Positions 23,501 to 35,500 of a stretch of 47,230 nucleotides of DNA are shown here, piece by piece. Below the pieces are notes generated by a model. The model ran no database searches. It saw nothing but the letters and a program-made list of their open reading frames with translations, and was not told the DNA's origin. Within the stretch, counting starts at the first letter, position 1; the number at the start of each line of letters is the position of its first letter. This DNA is from Chlamydomonas sphaeroides (lineage: Eukaryota > Chlorophyta > Chlorophyceae > Chlamydomonadales > Chlamydomonadaceae). The DNA lies in the NCBI GenBank assembly GCA_001662425.1, contig BDDC01000707.1, forward strand, positions 1 through 47,230. The letters are read 5' to 3'. A program made the translations under genes and the position numbers.

Positions 23501-26500
23501 TCTTCTTGCATGCCCGTTACACCTGTGTGGGCGATCACGCGTCGATTGCCCTTCAACAGGCGCATCCATCACGCCTTCTACGGGCGGAACAATCTGGTGA
23601 CGTGCCCCTACTGCGGGCCGAGCAGCACCGGCCCGACCTGCGCCGCCATGAACAGCGTCACCTGCACAGAGACCGGCATCAAGACCAGGGCAGAGAACAC
23701 GTGCCTGGGGCTGCAGAGATGCGAGCTCTACGGGCATAACGTTGTGGGTGAGTTCGGCATCCTTGGTCAGCCGAGGGCGGTTGTTGTTATGCCTGGACTG
23801 CTCCCGCTATCGCTGCAAGCATGACCACGAGGAGTCGCGAGCCTACCTAGCCTGGGGTCATGTTGGGGTCATCCTGCCTGTCACTGATCCTGGGGCCACA
23901 CCCATGTCCGTATTCCCGTGTATTCATCCTTTGCACAGATCCCTGCCCTGGCATCTTCAAATGGGTGAGCTTGCCGTGGCCATGATACTGCTCAGGCAGG
24001 CGTAGCCTGCCACCTGCATCCTTGTATCACGTGCGGCCCCAGACAGCTCCTGGGCCAGGCCAACCCACCATGACGTACGGCGGGGCCGCCCTGATCGCGT
24101 GCTTTGTTGCTGCCTGCAGTTATTCGTTACGTTCGAGTGCGATGGCTTTGGCAACCCACCCAGGTTGGTGTCCGGCACCGGGGGTTCTCTATTCTGTAAC
24201 GCAGCCGCTAACGGCCATGCCCGGCCCTGATGTTGCCGCGCCTTGCCACAAACCGCCAGCATCGGCGATGTCCTGGGCCTACCGTCGGACGGTACGTGCA
24301 CGCCGCATGCCATGCTTATATCAAAACGCTGCAACCCAGCGCCATGCAAGCTGCGTGCAGGATGCCTCCGCCATGGGTGCCTGCACAGCCTCACTCGCTC
24401 GCTGCGCGGCGTGTTGCCGTGCTGCGCCGCCCTGCCCACCCTCCGCAGACCCGACCACGTACCTGTACGCCGACGCCACCCATTCGTGTGATCCTGCCAC
24501 GCCGCACGTGTGTCCGGCGCCCTGGATGCCTCGCTGCGGCCTGTACCCACGGCCGGCCACTGTGGCCGCTGCGGACTGGCCTTGCGACAGGATCTGGAGC
24601 CCGCAGCGCACGCACGGTGGGTGCACCCTTGCTCTCATGGCCACCTGCGTTAGTCCCAACCGGGTTGGTCCTCTGCTTCAGTCTGGCGCTCGCCGCCGCG
24701 GCGCGTGCACTCAGCCAGGGCAGGTCGGGCCAACGCTGCGATGGATGTGGGTTGTGCTGTCCCAGCTCTCCTGCTGGCTGGGCACGCGCATCTAGCATTG
24801 CTAGTGACGCACGAACCCCGATGAGGCACACCGGCTGCCACCGCACTGGACCAGAGCGGTTTGGGCTTTGGCTGGATTCGGCGGGCGCTGGTTGTCCCGG
24901 CTGAGGCGCTAGCTAGACAGCTGACCAAGCCGTGTTCATGCCCCTGTGGCGCTCTGGCCGCAGCCCTCGTCCTGCGCAGCAACGGCCAGCTGGTAGTCGA
25001 GAACGGCGCGGGGGCGCTGTTACGCACCATCACCACGACCACCACCACCACCCCAACTTCGATGGTACGAGCGCACCTGGGCGCCGGCAAGCAATGCGCC
25101 ACGTGCGCACATGCTATTTTAGCATCTGCTGCATGCGTCGTGGTGCCGGCCGGGCTTGTTGCTTGTTGAGCAGTGGTCGACATGTCCTTGTTGCCTGCTG
25201 GCTCCGCTCCGCCTGACACGGAGATCTCACCTGCGCTGCTTTGCAACAGGTTTTGAACAGCTTGGGGGAATGGAGAGTTGCCACTTTTACGTCTGGGAAC
25301 GTGAACCCCATCGCGTCCTTGTACGACAGCGGCACTTCCTACCCCAACGAGCTAGTCGAGCGCAAGGGACCGTTCCGCATGCTGCTCGACAACACCGGCG
25401 TGATCACGGTGTACGGTGGCAAGGTGAGGATGGGCGGGCTAGGGTGACGGTGGCGCTAGACGGTGGGCCGGGCGGCCCTCGTGCCCTCCAGTGGCCATAT
25501 TGGTACATTAAAGGTTAGGGTCGATATACGCATCTTATTCCATCTACACTGCCAGCAGCATTGTCAGCTCGCGGGTGATGGCATGGGGTGGGCGGCGCGA
25601 GGATGCAGTCCAGTCCTCACGATTGCACTGGCAATCATTGTCCTCCGTGCGGTAAGCAGCTGCCCGGCCTGCTGAGGTTACTTGTGCGGCCTCCCTCCAC
25701 CGACGCGCAGGGTCAAGTGGCGTGGACGGACCGGGCCCGTGAGTGCATCCACCCGTCACCTGCCGCACCTGGCCTTGCGCGGCTGTGGCCGTGACTGCAT
25801 GCCGATCGTGGCCACACGCACGTTGCATGACGAGGAGCAGCCCGTCATTACATTGGGGGTGTGTGCACCCACCCCCACCCGCAGTGACCTGCCCTACCCG
25901 CGTGTGGTGTACCCACATCGGGTCCAGGCAAGTCCGCACAGCGATTCACACCGATTGATGATGCCGGCAACCGGTGTGCTCGTTTATCTGATGGAGTGAT
26001 CCCGTGTGCGTTGACCGGTGACCGGCAGGCCGACGAACATCGACTGCGATGGCCATGTAAGCTCGGGCAAGCTGTGTTGATTGGCGGCCCCCGGGGCTTG
26101 CATGCCCCCGAGCGCGCGTCCGCATGTTTGCGAGGTGCCCCCTACCTACCGCATTGCTCGCAGGGCACTCTGGACCGCGTGTGCGAGGTATCTACTGCAA
26201 CCTATCGACGGGCGTTGCGTCGCACAGCTTAGCGTAGCATAGCAGGGCGGTGGCATTAGGTTTCGGGATGGGTGCACGACCACGCATACGCACGCTTGCG
26301 CATCCTGGGACCCCGCTATTTCCCGTTGCGGTACAGGACCGCGACGGCAACCGCGGCGTGCTGCGGTCTATCGTCGGCGACTGCAGCAGCGCGTACACAG
26401 GCGGTTGGCCTACTGCCACAGACCCCAACCTGTGCCCTGCAATCTTCGGAGGTGAGTGCGCTCTGACGATGGTGCGTGGGCTATGCTCATAGCAGGTTAG

Positions 26501-29500
26501 ACGATCTACCTGGCAAGGAGTGTGCGTGCGCTTCCGATGCTCGGTGCAGACTAACGCGCGTAGCTGTCATGCTAAGAGAGCGGGAGTGCCATCGGCTCCA
26601 TCCGCTGATGGGTCCTCTGCGCGCGCACCCTGGATTGCTCCTCCCTCGCTGCCCTCCGCAGACGGCCTCTACACGCTCACCAGCGCCTCCTCCTGCCCCC
26701 AGCGAGTGGCCGCATGCCCTCCCATCACATCCGCACGCTGCGCCTTGTGGCCCGCGCCGCCCGGGATTGACGAGTGGTCGCCAGACTGGTAGGTTCTGGC
26801 GCATGTACTGGCTTATCCAGGACATCATCATTTCACATGCTGCTTGCAAGTATATGCAAGCGCAATCATACACGTGCTAGCTGGCGTGCCGTCCTGATGC
26901 CTCAGAGCCACCGTCACAGACATGGCACGGCGCACAGACCCGCGACCGGCCGCTTGCTCAGCGAATCTGTACAGCAGCTGAGCGTTGCCAACCTTACACG
27001 TCTACCTACTGCCCGCACCGTGCAGGCCATGCAACCGCATTTGGTCCATCGGCAGGGCGCACTTGCTCATGATGCACCGAGATGGTGCGTGCGCGGGGAT
27101 TGGCCGTGGGGTGATAGATTCCTTCTCTTGCTGTCCAAGCTGGGCCGCGCTACAGTAGCTGCGCGCACATACGGCCCTGCGTGCCTGCTCCTGGCCCCTA
27201 TCCAGGCACTCTTGCCACGTACCAGACAACCACCTCAAACCCGTGGACCTTCAACTCTGCGCTGGGGACGGGGGGGCGCATATGGACGCCAGGCGCTATG
27301 GCTTTGACAGGAAATCCGGGAAGGTTGGTCGGGCCGGTCGCACGGCCCGCGCTGGCCGTCAGCGGAGCACCCAGCGGGGTCATGCCCTCGCTCCGTCGGC
27401 GACATTGTGCCGGCCTTCGACGACGATTTAACAGCCAGGGCCAGGGCCAGCTGCCGGAGCCGTGTGCAGTGCACTCTCCGTCTGGAGCCTTCCCAAACAT
27501 ACATACGCGCCCAACGGCGTCATGCCCAGCGGCTGCAAAATCTCCGTTGCCACCATGTAGCTTACTATATTGCCCGATGCGGCCCGTCTGCCGCCGCCGC
27601 CCTCGCCCCAGGTCGCTCATCGTGAACGACGAGGGCCTGTGGACGCTCACCACTACGGACCTTCAGTCCACGGGTTCCAGTGTGTACTGGACCGACACAC
27701 GCCTCATGGGCACCGGAAATGGACCCTTCAAGCTCACCGTCTCCACAATAGGGTGCGTTATGGGGCCGTTCCCAGAGAGCGCCAAAGCGCCCTAGGCACA
27801 TGCACTCCCCAGCATGCAGGGAGCATTCCACACGCCCTTACTCGCATCCCGCCCGGTCCTGCTTTGTCCTGCTGTGGCCTTCGCTTGCATCCTCGCTCGC
27901 CGCAGGGCTGTGGAGCTGCGCAACTTGCCGGGCACTGTCATCTGGAGCTCTGCTCGCGCGTGTGGGTGCAGAGCCGCCAGCAGTTGCCCTGCAGCTACGC
28001 TGTCCGGTGCTGCTAGCTAGATGCGGCTGCGTGCAACCCGGCACTCCTTGCTGTGCGGCTGTGCGGCAAAAGCCCGGTCATACCTCACCCAACCTCGGCT
28101 GCCCCTCGTCCCGTGCCGTGCGCGCAGTGCTAAACAGCCGCACCGCTGTGACGCTGGGAGTCCACGCCAATTGCCGTCGGGCCGCCGGGCCCTGCAACCC
28201 GGCCTTCCCGCGCTGCCTTATGGCCGAGACGTGAGCTTAAGTTGATGCCCTACGGGCGTCCGAATTGCGCATCAGCACCATGGGTGCCTCATCATTGGGG
28301 ACCCGCTACGCTTGCTCATGGCACACCCAGCAACCACTTTGCATATGGCTTGCTGCTGCAGAGGCTGCACCGAACTCGTGCCCTCGGTTGCGACAGCGGA
28401 TAACCTGCGAGCTTTCATGACGAACAACATGCTGCAGGTGTGTCGGTACGGTTGGGGCCGGCTGCTGCGAATACACACAGTAGGCTACACCTGCCAGCGC
28501 AGCTAGCGTGCGCCTCCGGGTGCAGTCCAGGACCGACCAAAATCGAATCCAAGGAAAACAGCAGCGCAGCCGCGGCGTCGGCAATGGGCGCATGCACGGG
28601 TTGCTATCAGCACAGTACGGGAAAGCTCTGGATAGCTGCGGTGCCGTATGGGCCGCCAATGCCGCCCGCAGTTGCCACAATTCACTTCCGTTGCCGTACA
28701 ACAACAACGCCGGTGTCCGGTGTCTGTTAACGCCAGCGCTGTTGGCAGCCATTGCCTTGGCTGGCACATGCTAACCGCGCCCAAGCGACCTCCTGCACCG
28801 CCAGATGCAAAGCTTTGTGGTGGGCATGGGCATTCGTTCCCACACACGGCCCACCCTCCTCTGCCCATGGACCATACATGGTGGACACCTTGCGCATCCA
28901 GTGCTATACCTCCTGACCCCAACCCCTTTCCCGCCATACGGTGTGCAGATCCACGGGAGTTGGGAATATTGGAGATCTTATCCGGGCGGCACTGTCCTAC
29001 GTGTAAGCCACGGCGGGTCTTGCAACACTGAGGCGCCATCAGAGACCTTGCAGCAGGACGCACCGCTGCTCAGGCACTGAAGTCTTCCACCACTTGCTTG
29101 TCAAACCGCTCCCGCCCGCAGTTGCTCTCCGACGGTACGGTGAAGAGCACCGGGGGTCTAGCTACATGCTGTATGACACCGGCGGTGTCGTGTGGCTGCA
29201 TCAGGACGAGCCCCTGCTGACCCGCCGCACTGCGCAGCGGCCTTATGGTCCACACGCCTCACACTCACGCACGTATATATGCAGGGACCTTCTTCACGGA
29301 TGGCGGTATGAACTACAACTTCAACGGAGGCGTGAGCACATCGTACAACTCGGGCACCTCGCTCCCGGGTAGGCCGGGGGGCCAGGAGAAGTCTGCCGCG
29401 AGCGGGTGGCTGGGCGGCGGGTCGCATGAGCTTGTGTTCATTGCACCATCCCTTCTCGCTAACCCCCTGTCAGGGAACATTGGCACCGCTAATGGACCTT

Positions 29501-32500
29501 ACAGGCAAGGCCCATCTGCACACGTTCTGTGCTGCAGACGTCCTTGCTGCACGCACGCACGCTTGTACATCCAGCAGTCCCTCGTGCACGGCGGACATCG
29601 CCAAAGCCGCCCGGCGCTCAGCTGCTCACGGGCTGTGGTCACTCCCGCAGGATGACCCTCGAGCCACCCCGTGCGGAAGGCCAGGTAGCCGTGGGTGCAG
29701 CTCCGCGCAGGGGCAGCTGCGCAGCTGCTCGTGCCATGCGCTGTGTCAGGCCATTGACTGCTGCGTGTTGAGGCTATGTCACAACATGTCTTTAGTGGTA
29801 CAAACATTACAGGTGCAATTAAAGCAACCCCAACAACCGCTGCTGCGACCGGCTGGGCCCCACACGCGCGCAGGTCCCGGAGTTGGCCATCTACAACAGG
29901 AACAATGAGCGCACGTCAGTGACGTTGGCATGGGCTGGGCCGCACGCGCAGGTTGCGGCAAAAACGTGTTGACAGCACATCTAACCACGTCTTCCGTTGC
30001 CTTTGCGCTGTGCCATGCCCAGCTGGACAAATAACAATCTTGGTGAGAGCGCCCCGCCTTGCCGCAAACAGACGTCCCGCGTATGTCTCACTTGCCGCCC
30101 ACGCCCTCGCTCTCTGCCTGTGCAACCTCGCCGCCACACGAACAGCGTGCACCATAGGCACCTGGTGCTCGCATTCCAACGCGCGGTGAGCGGGGCGGGG
30201 ACTCTCGGGGGTCAACCACAGCGTGTGGCCAGGCCACAGCTCTTGCACAACCTGAATCCACCGCCGTGCGGCCATGTATGGTAAGCACACGGCTGACCCG
30301 TTATCCTGCCATAACGCTGCAGGACCTACAAGTGGGACTGCGACGGCGACAACACGCTAGACTGGGTGGTGCGTGCCTCCTTGTACATGCAACCTGACCG
30401 GCGGCCTGCGCGCAGTTGACCTGGGCGCCGGCGGCTACTGAGTATGCTCTGCCCCGTTTGCGCCCACCCACCCACCTCCACGCCCCGCCTCATGGCACCG
30501 CTGCCCCAGTGTTACGATGCGTAAGCTGGTTCTTTGGGGGAAGGGAGGGCACTTGTGCAGCGTAGAGCCTGCAAGCATGCAGCCGCGTTACCCCGGCTCT
30601 CTAGCTGTCCACCCCCTCGGTCCCCCCCTCCTCATTTGCTCCCACACGCTCTCTGACAGGTCATGCTTGTCGCAACCCTGGGTGTCCTCCCCCCCAACAG
30701 TGGCAATGGCATCGGCGCCGTTCTGTCGACGAAGAGCTGCAGCACTGACGCAGCATCCACCGGCTGGCCTAGTGGGCGATTGGAGGTGCGTCAGGCGTAG
30801 CTGGGTGCGGGCGCTAGCACGTGTGGGTACGGGCAGTGCTGGGAGCAGCGAGCCATGCGTCCAGCGGTGCGGTTCGAGTGTGCAGCGCTCAGCCCGCCCC
30901 ACACGTCGCTGTGCCCCTGCCGCACCCTGCAACCGCCCGCAGGTTCTGTGCCCGAGCTTCAAAGGCCGTGAGTGGATGCCGCAGGGCGGATGGAGGCCCA
31001 TTGCCGCAGCTGTCTGCATGGCGGACGGCCGTTGATAGCTGTTGATGATAGGCACGCAACGAGCTCCGAAGCACCCAACCCCAATTCGACCGTCCACAAT
31101 CTGGCCCCCAGGAGCGGAGGTTGTCGCCCCCGATGTGTGGGGCGCCACTGCAACTGGCAAGGCTGGCATACCTGATTCACGCGCAAGCTACATCTGGATC
31201 CACGTGCGTGCATGCCTTTCGTGGCTGCGATGAGCCCAGGGCTCCCCTCTCAAAGCGACCTGCGATGTCGTGCGCAACTGAGGAACACCCAATGCGGTCC
31301 GCGCGACCCGACCGCAGAGCTCCACGTCCACCCCGCGCACAGACTTCCTGTGGGACTTCTCGCTCCCCTTCACGGCCGGCTTCGCCATGACCGTGTCAAT
31401 CACCGCCAAGGCGGACGACTTGGTGAGTGGCCCTGGGCAGCAGCACTTCGCAGCAAGCAAGCAGCATGGCGGCTGAGCAGCGCGGCATGCTGCAGCGGTC
31501 CGGTGATGGCGGACATGCCGGCAGACTAGACGTTGGTCGCTGCTAGCGATGCCGCATGGGCTGTGGCGCCTGATCAGCAACAACCGACCGGGATGGCACA
31601 CAGGCCCATGTCAGCACATGACGAGCCTCACGCTGCGTGCGGTGCTGCCTGCTGGCCGCACGGCCTAGCGTGTCCCGGGGTGATGCGGTCATGTCGCGCT
31701 GCGCTAGGCCGCATGCACGTGCTGTACACATGCTGACGCTGGACCCGTCAATGGCACACACGCCCTGCTGCTGCCGCATGTTCAGGGTGAGGTCTACATG
31801 GATGACGTTTGGGTGAGGCGCGCGCCGGGCTCTCGGCGGCACGGCCATGCGGCCGCCCATGTACGCGCGCGAGCTGCGGCGTGACATGTGTCGCGCCCAT
31901 GCGCGTGCAGGTGGGCAGAGCAGGGGTTTGGGACACCACGACCCCCGCCACACACCAGGTGCCCATCCAGCCAGGATATCACGTGCTCAAGGTGCGGCGG
32001 GGCGGGCGGGCGGGCGGGCGGGCGGGCAGGGGCATTGGGCGCCGCAACGCAAGTTACTGCCGCCTACTGCTAGCTAGCACGGGGACGTTGGCTTTCGGTG
32101 CGGCCGGTGGGGCCGTGTGCGTGGCTAGCAACCGACCCCGAGCGACTTGGCGATGTAGAAATAGAAGTAGATCTCGGGCTTGACCCGCCGTGATCTAAGG
32201 ACGTAGGGCGACCAGAATGGGCGATGTCCTAAATGTATGCTCAGCGGGACGGGCGCGGCGGGCGAGCAAGCAAGTGGGCATTGGCTGCCCACTGACGCCC
32301 TGCTCCTGCTCGCTCCCTATGCGGCCCTGGCCAGATCCGTGCCCGCAACACGGGTGGGTGCAACGCGGCCGCGGTTATCCACAGGGGCCGGGCACACCGC
32401 AAGCAAATCGCTGCCTACACGCAACGCTTCCGGCCAATCAAGCCAACCCTGCTGCCGGGCCTCGTATCTTGCATTTCATCGTATCAATGTGTCGGCGACG

Positions 32501-35500
32501 AGCGACACATCTGCATTGACTGTATTATTAACCAACTTGACTAACATGCGACGGCTGCCTGCTGCTCGCGCAGGTGGTCCTGCCGGCGTCATCGCAACCA
32601 TGTACCGGGGCAGTGAGCTAATGGCTTGGACCAACAACTCCTGGATCTGGCAGCCAAACCAAATTTGGACTGGCGGTGAGCGCTAGCGACTCATTGTGTG
32701 CGTGTGTGTGATTCAATTGATAGCGCGTGCCGCGACCCATTGCGGCCCTGCAGCCATAGCCTCCCCGTAGTGCTGCACGCCGTGAATCCGCAACGCCGCA
32801 ACACAATTCACGGCCGCTGCCTGCAGGTCGTGTCCGGCACGTCAGGATTGCAGCCGGCGCAACGTGCCCCGCTACCGGGCCGGCCGCTTGCGATGGAAAC
32901 ATGGGAACCTCCAACTGCGGGCTCTACGGAGGGAGTGTAAGGCGCTGGTCCCCCACGGCACCAGGCATGCATGCAGCGCGAGCGTAGCACCGCCTCACAA
33001 TGACTTCGTGGACGTTCGCTGATGGCCATGTTGTGCCTGCCTGCTGCTGCTGCTGCTGCTCAATTTCACAGGAAGTATGCGGTCAGATACGCAGTGTAAG
33101 CAAGCAGGCTGGCGCATAGCATAGATCGTAGGCCGCGGCTTGCCGGTTATGTAGGCAATCGTGCGCCTCGCTCAAACCGCCCGAGCATCTGATCGGTCTT
33201 CGCGTGATAAGATGCATGCCGGTCTGGTGGCGTGCGTGCGTGTGTGGGTTGCTTCCGACTCCCGCGCGCATCTGCTGCGGCCCCCATCGCCCCCGCTCAC
33301 TCACCTCCCCACCGCAGCCCAATGGCCGCTACACCCTCAACATGGTAAGCATTGGGTCGTCAGTTGCCTGCCTGCCCTGTATCAGTTGCTGCATGCGCAA
33401 CGTGGTCACAACGCGCGTACCATGCTGTGTCGCCCGGCCCTTGCCCCCTCCCTCTTCTACCATGTGTTCACTCGCCCGCCACTCGCCCCTGCAAACGCCC
33501 CTGCTACAAACAGCAAGACGATGGTGCGTTGCGCGACCGCTGCTAGTCCAACTGAACTGCATACGTGCCCATGCTGACGGGGGTCAGGTGCTTGTCAATA
33601 CGATGAGACACACGGATGGGTGGTGGTGTTGCTCGAGGCCGCCGCTAGCGCTTGCGCGCACGCACCTGTGTTGGGGTCGGGTGCCGCGCTGGAGGGCTGC
33701 AGCCCACGATCGATGCCGCCTCGCACACGCATCCAGTGCCATGTCATGTAAACATCTACTGCCGCGCGCGTGTGCTGCCATCACAGGCAACCTGTGTCTG
33801 TACACGGTGAACCTCGCCGCTGTATCCACTACTTCACTCTACAACTTCGTGTCTTGGTACGTGGGGTCGCCTGCCCCACCGCGAGGCCGCTTGACAACAA
33901 CCGCTTGCACCCGACCGGCATGTATGTGCCTGCACCGCCTCCCCCACAGCACGATGATCCAAACCATTTCCGCCTTTAAAGGCATGCTGCTACGCAACGA
34001 CGGTACATGTGAGTGTTGCTTGCTGCGAGCAGGCGTGGCAATGCTATGTCCATCCCACCTAGCCTAGCTAGCAAAATGTGTACAATGCGTACCAACACTG
34101 GGCACGGTTGCTGGTGTCGGTGGTGGGGGACTCCGTCGCAGGGTACGTACCCAGCACGACAGCGGCCACAAGCGCCGACAACACCAAGTGGGGCACAACT
34201 TACTCTGAGTATGGCGGCACCGCCAACGCGCCCTACACCATGATCGTCACCAACGACGGGTGAGGCCTTGCATGCGAACGAAGCTTGCAACACGTGAAGC
34301 TAGCGCGGTCATGGCGTCTAGCTCGTGCAGTGCGCTAGCTGCTGGAGCTGCGGATGTATGTCCTCGCCCGCCCCTGGTCCCAGGTTTGCTGAGTTGCGCA
34401 ACAAGAACAACGACCCGGCCTGGGCAACGCGGACAAGCTGCGGCAGGTGGGCGAAGCTAGCTCCGCGTTTGCTGCGAGCACGAATAGCAATTGTCGTTCG
34501 TTGGTGGGCACGGGCATGCGCGCGGGTCATGCGTTGGGGACTGTCGCGCACGCGTCTGATTCGCGCTCGTTCACATTGCAGCAAGAGCTTTCCGCCATTG
34601 TCGCAAGCGAGCAGCTCCAATCGAGCTCTCATGATCATGGCAGACCTCATCCTGGCAGACATGCGCCCCGCCTGTGTGACATCATGCCGCATGCATGCCA
34701 TCGGGAAGCGAGGGTTTGGTATTACATTTTCTTGGGATCCTTTCCCGTGCGCCGACCTCCGCAGGACCACCGCCGTGAACTGGTGCGCCAGCAAGGGCGG
34801 CACTCTGCGCATGGTGGAGTGCGGAGATGGCGGCGCCTTCGACTTCATTTGCACAAAAAACGTGTTTGAGCGTGCCGTCATGCTGAGCAGCCGAGGTTGC
34901 TCCACGGCCGATGTGATGACGGGCTGGCCCAACGCGCCCGCCGCAATGTGCGCGGCATACCTGACGGGTGAGCGCGTGTTGCGTGATGCATGTCCTTCAT
35001 CTCCACGCGCAGCAGCTCGGCAAGACAGCCACGCGTTCATCGGACTCCAGGAGATATGTGCGCTGCGGGCGCATACAAGCAATCCAGCGGGCGATGCTTC
35101 CGGTTTTATGGTGGCATGACAGCAAAATTCCATGGCTTGACGGCACGCCGCCCATGTCCGGCCCCCCAACCCAGACCCCATCTTCGAGCTCGTCCTCAAC
35201 CCCAACGAGCTCTGTCTGGCAAGCATTGCGAGCTGCCCTCCGCCGGGGTCTATCAACTGCGGACTGTACGCAACACCAGCCGGTGTGTCTCTACCTGAGG
35301 AAGCATGGTGAGCGGGCTGGCAGCGAGGGTTCAGGCTGCTGATGCCTGCGCGTGATGTCCGTGCGGCCATGACGGCTGCGTTGCTGTCGCCTTGCTTGTC
35401 GCTCACGGCGCTCCACACCACCCACGCCGGCACGTCACCACAGGAACTGCAACAGGCTGTACAGCGCAAGTAAGCAGGCTGCCTAGCCCTGTGTGCTCAC

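Noticed and set aside
23488..23559. Reading straight through 23424-23747 as one exon
   Set aside because: The frame stays open, but it would put about 25 foreign residues between QRI and HHAFYGR of the SUEL domain. Removing a 72-nt GT-AG intron restores the family pattern.
34318..35469. 383-residue - strand open frame
   Set aside because: It overlaps B5 and the A11 header, which match their module families on the + strand. The minus product shows no motif or splice structure.
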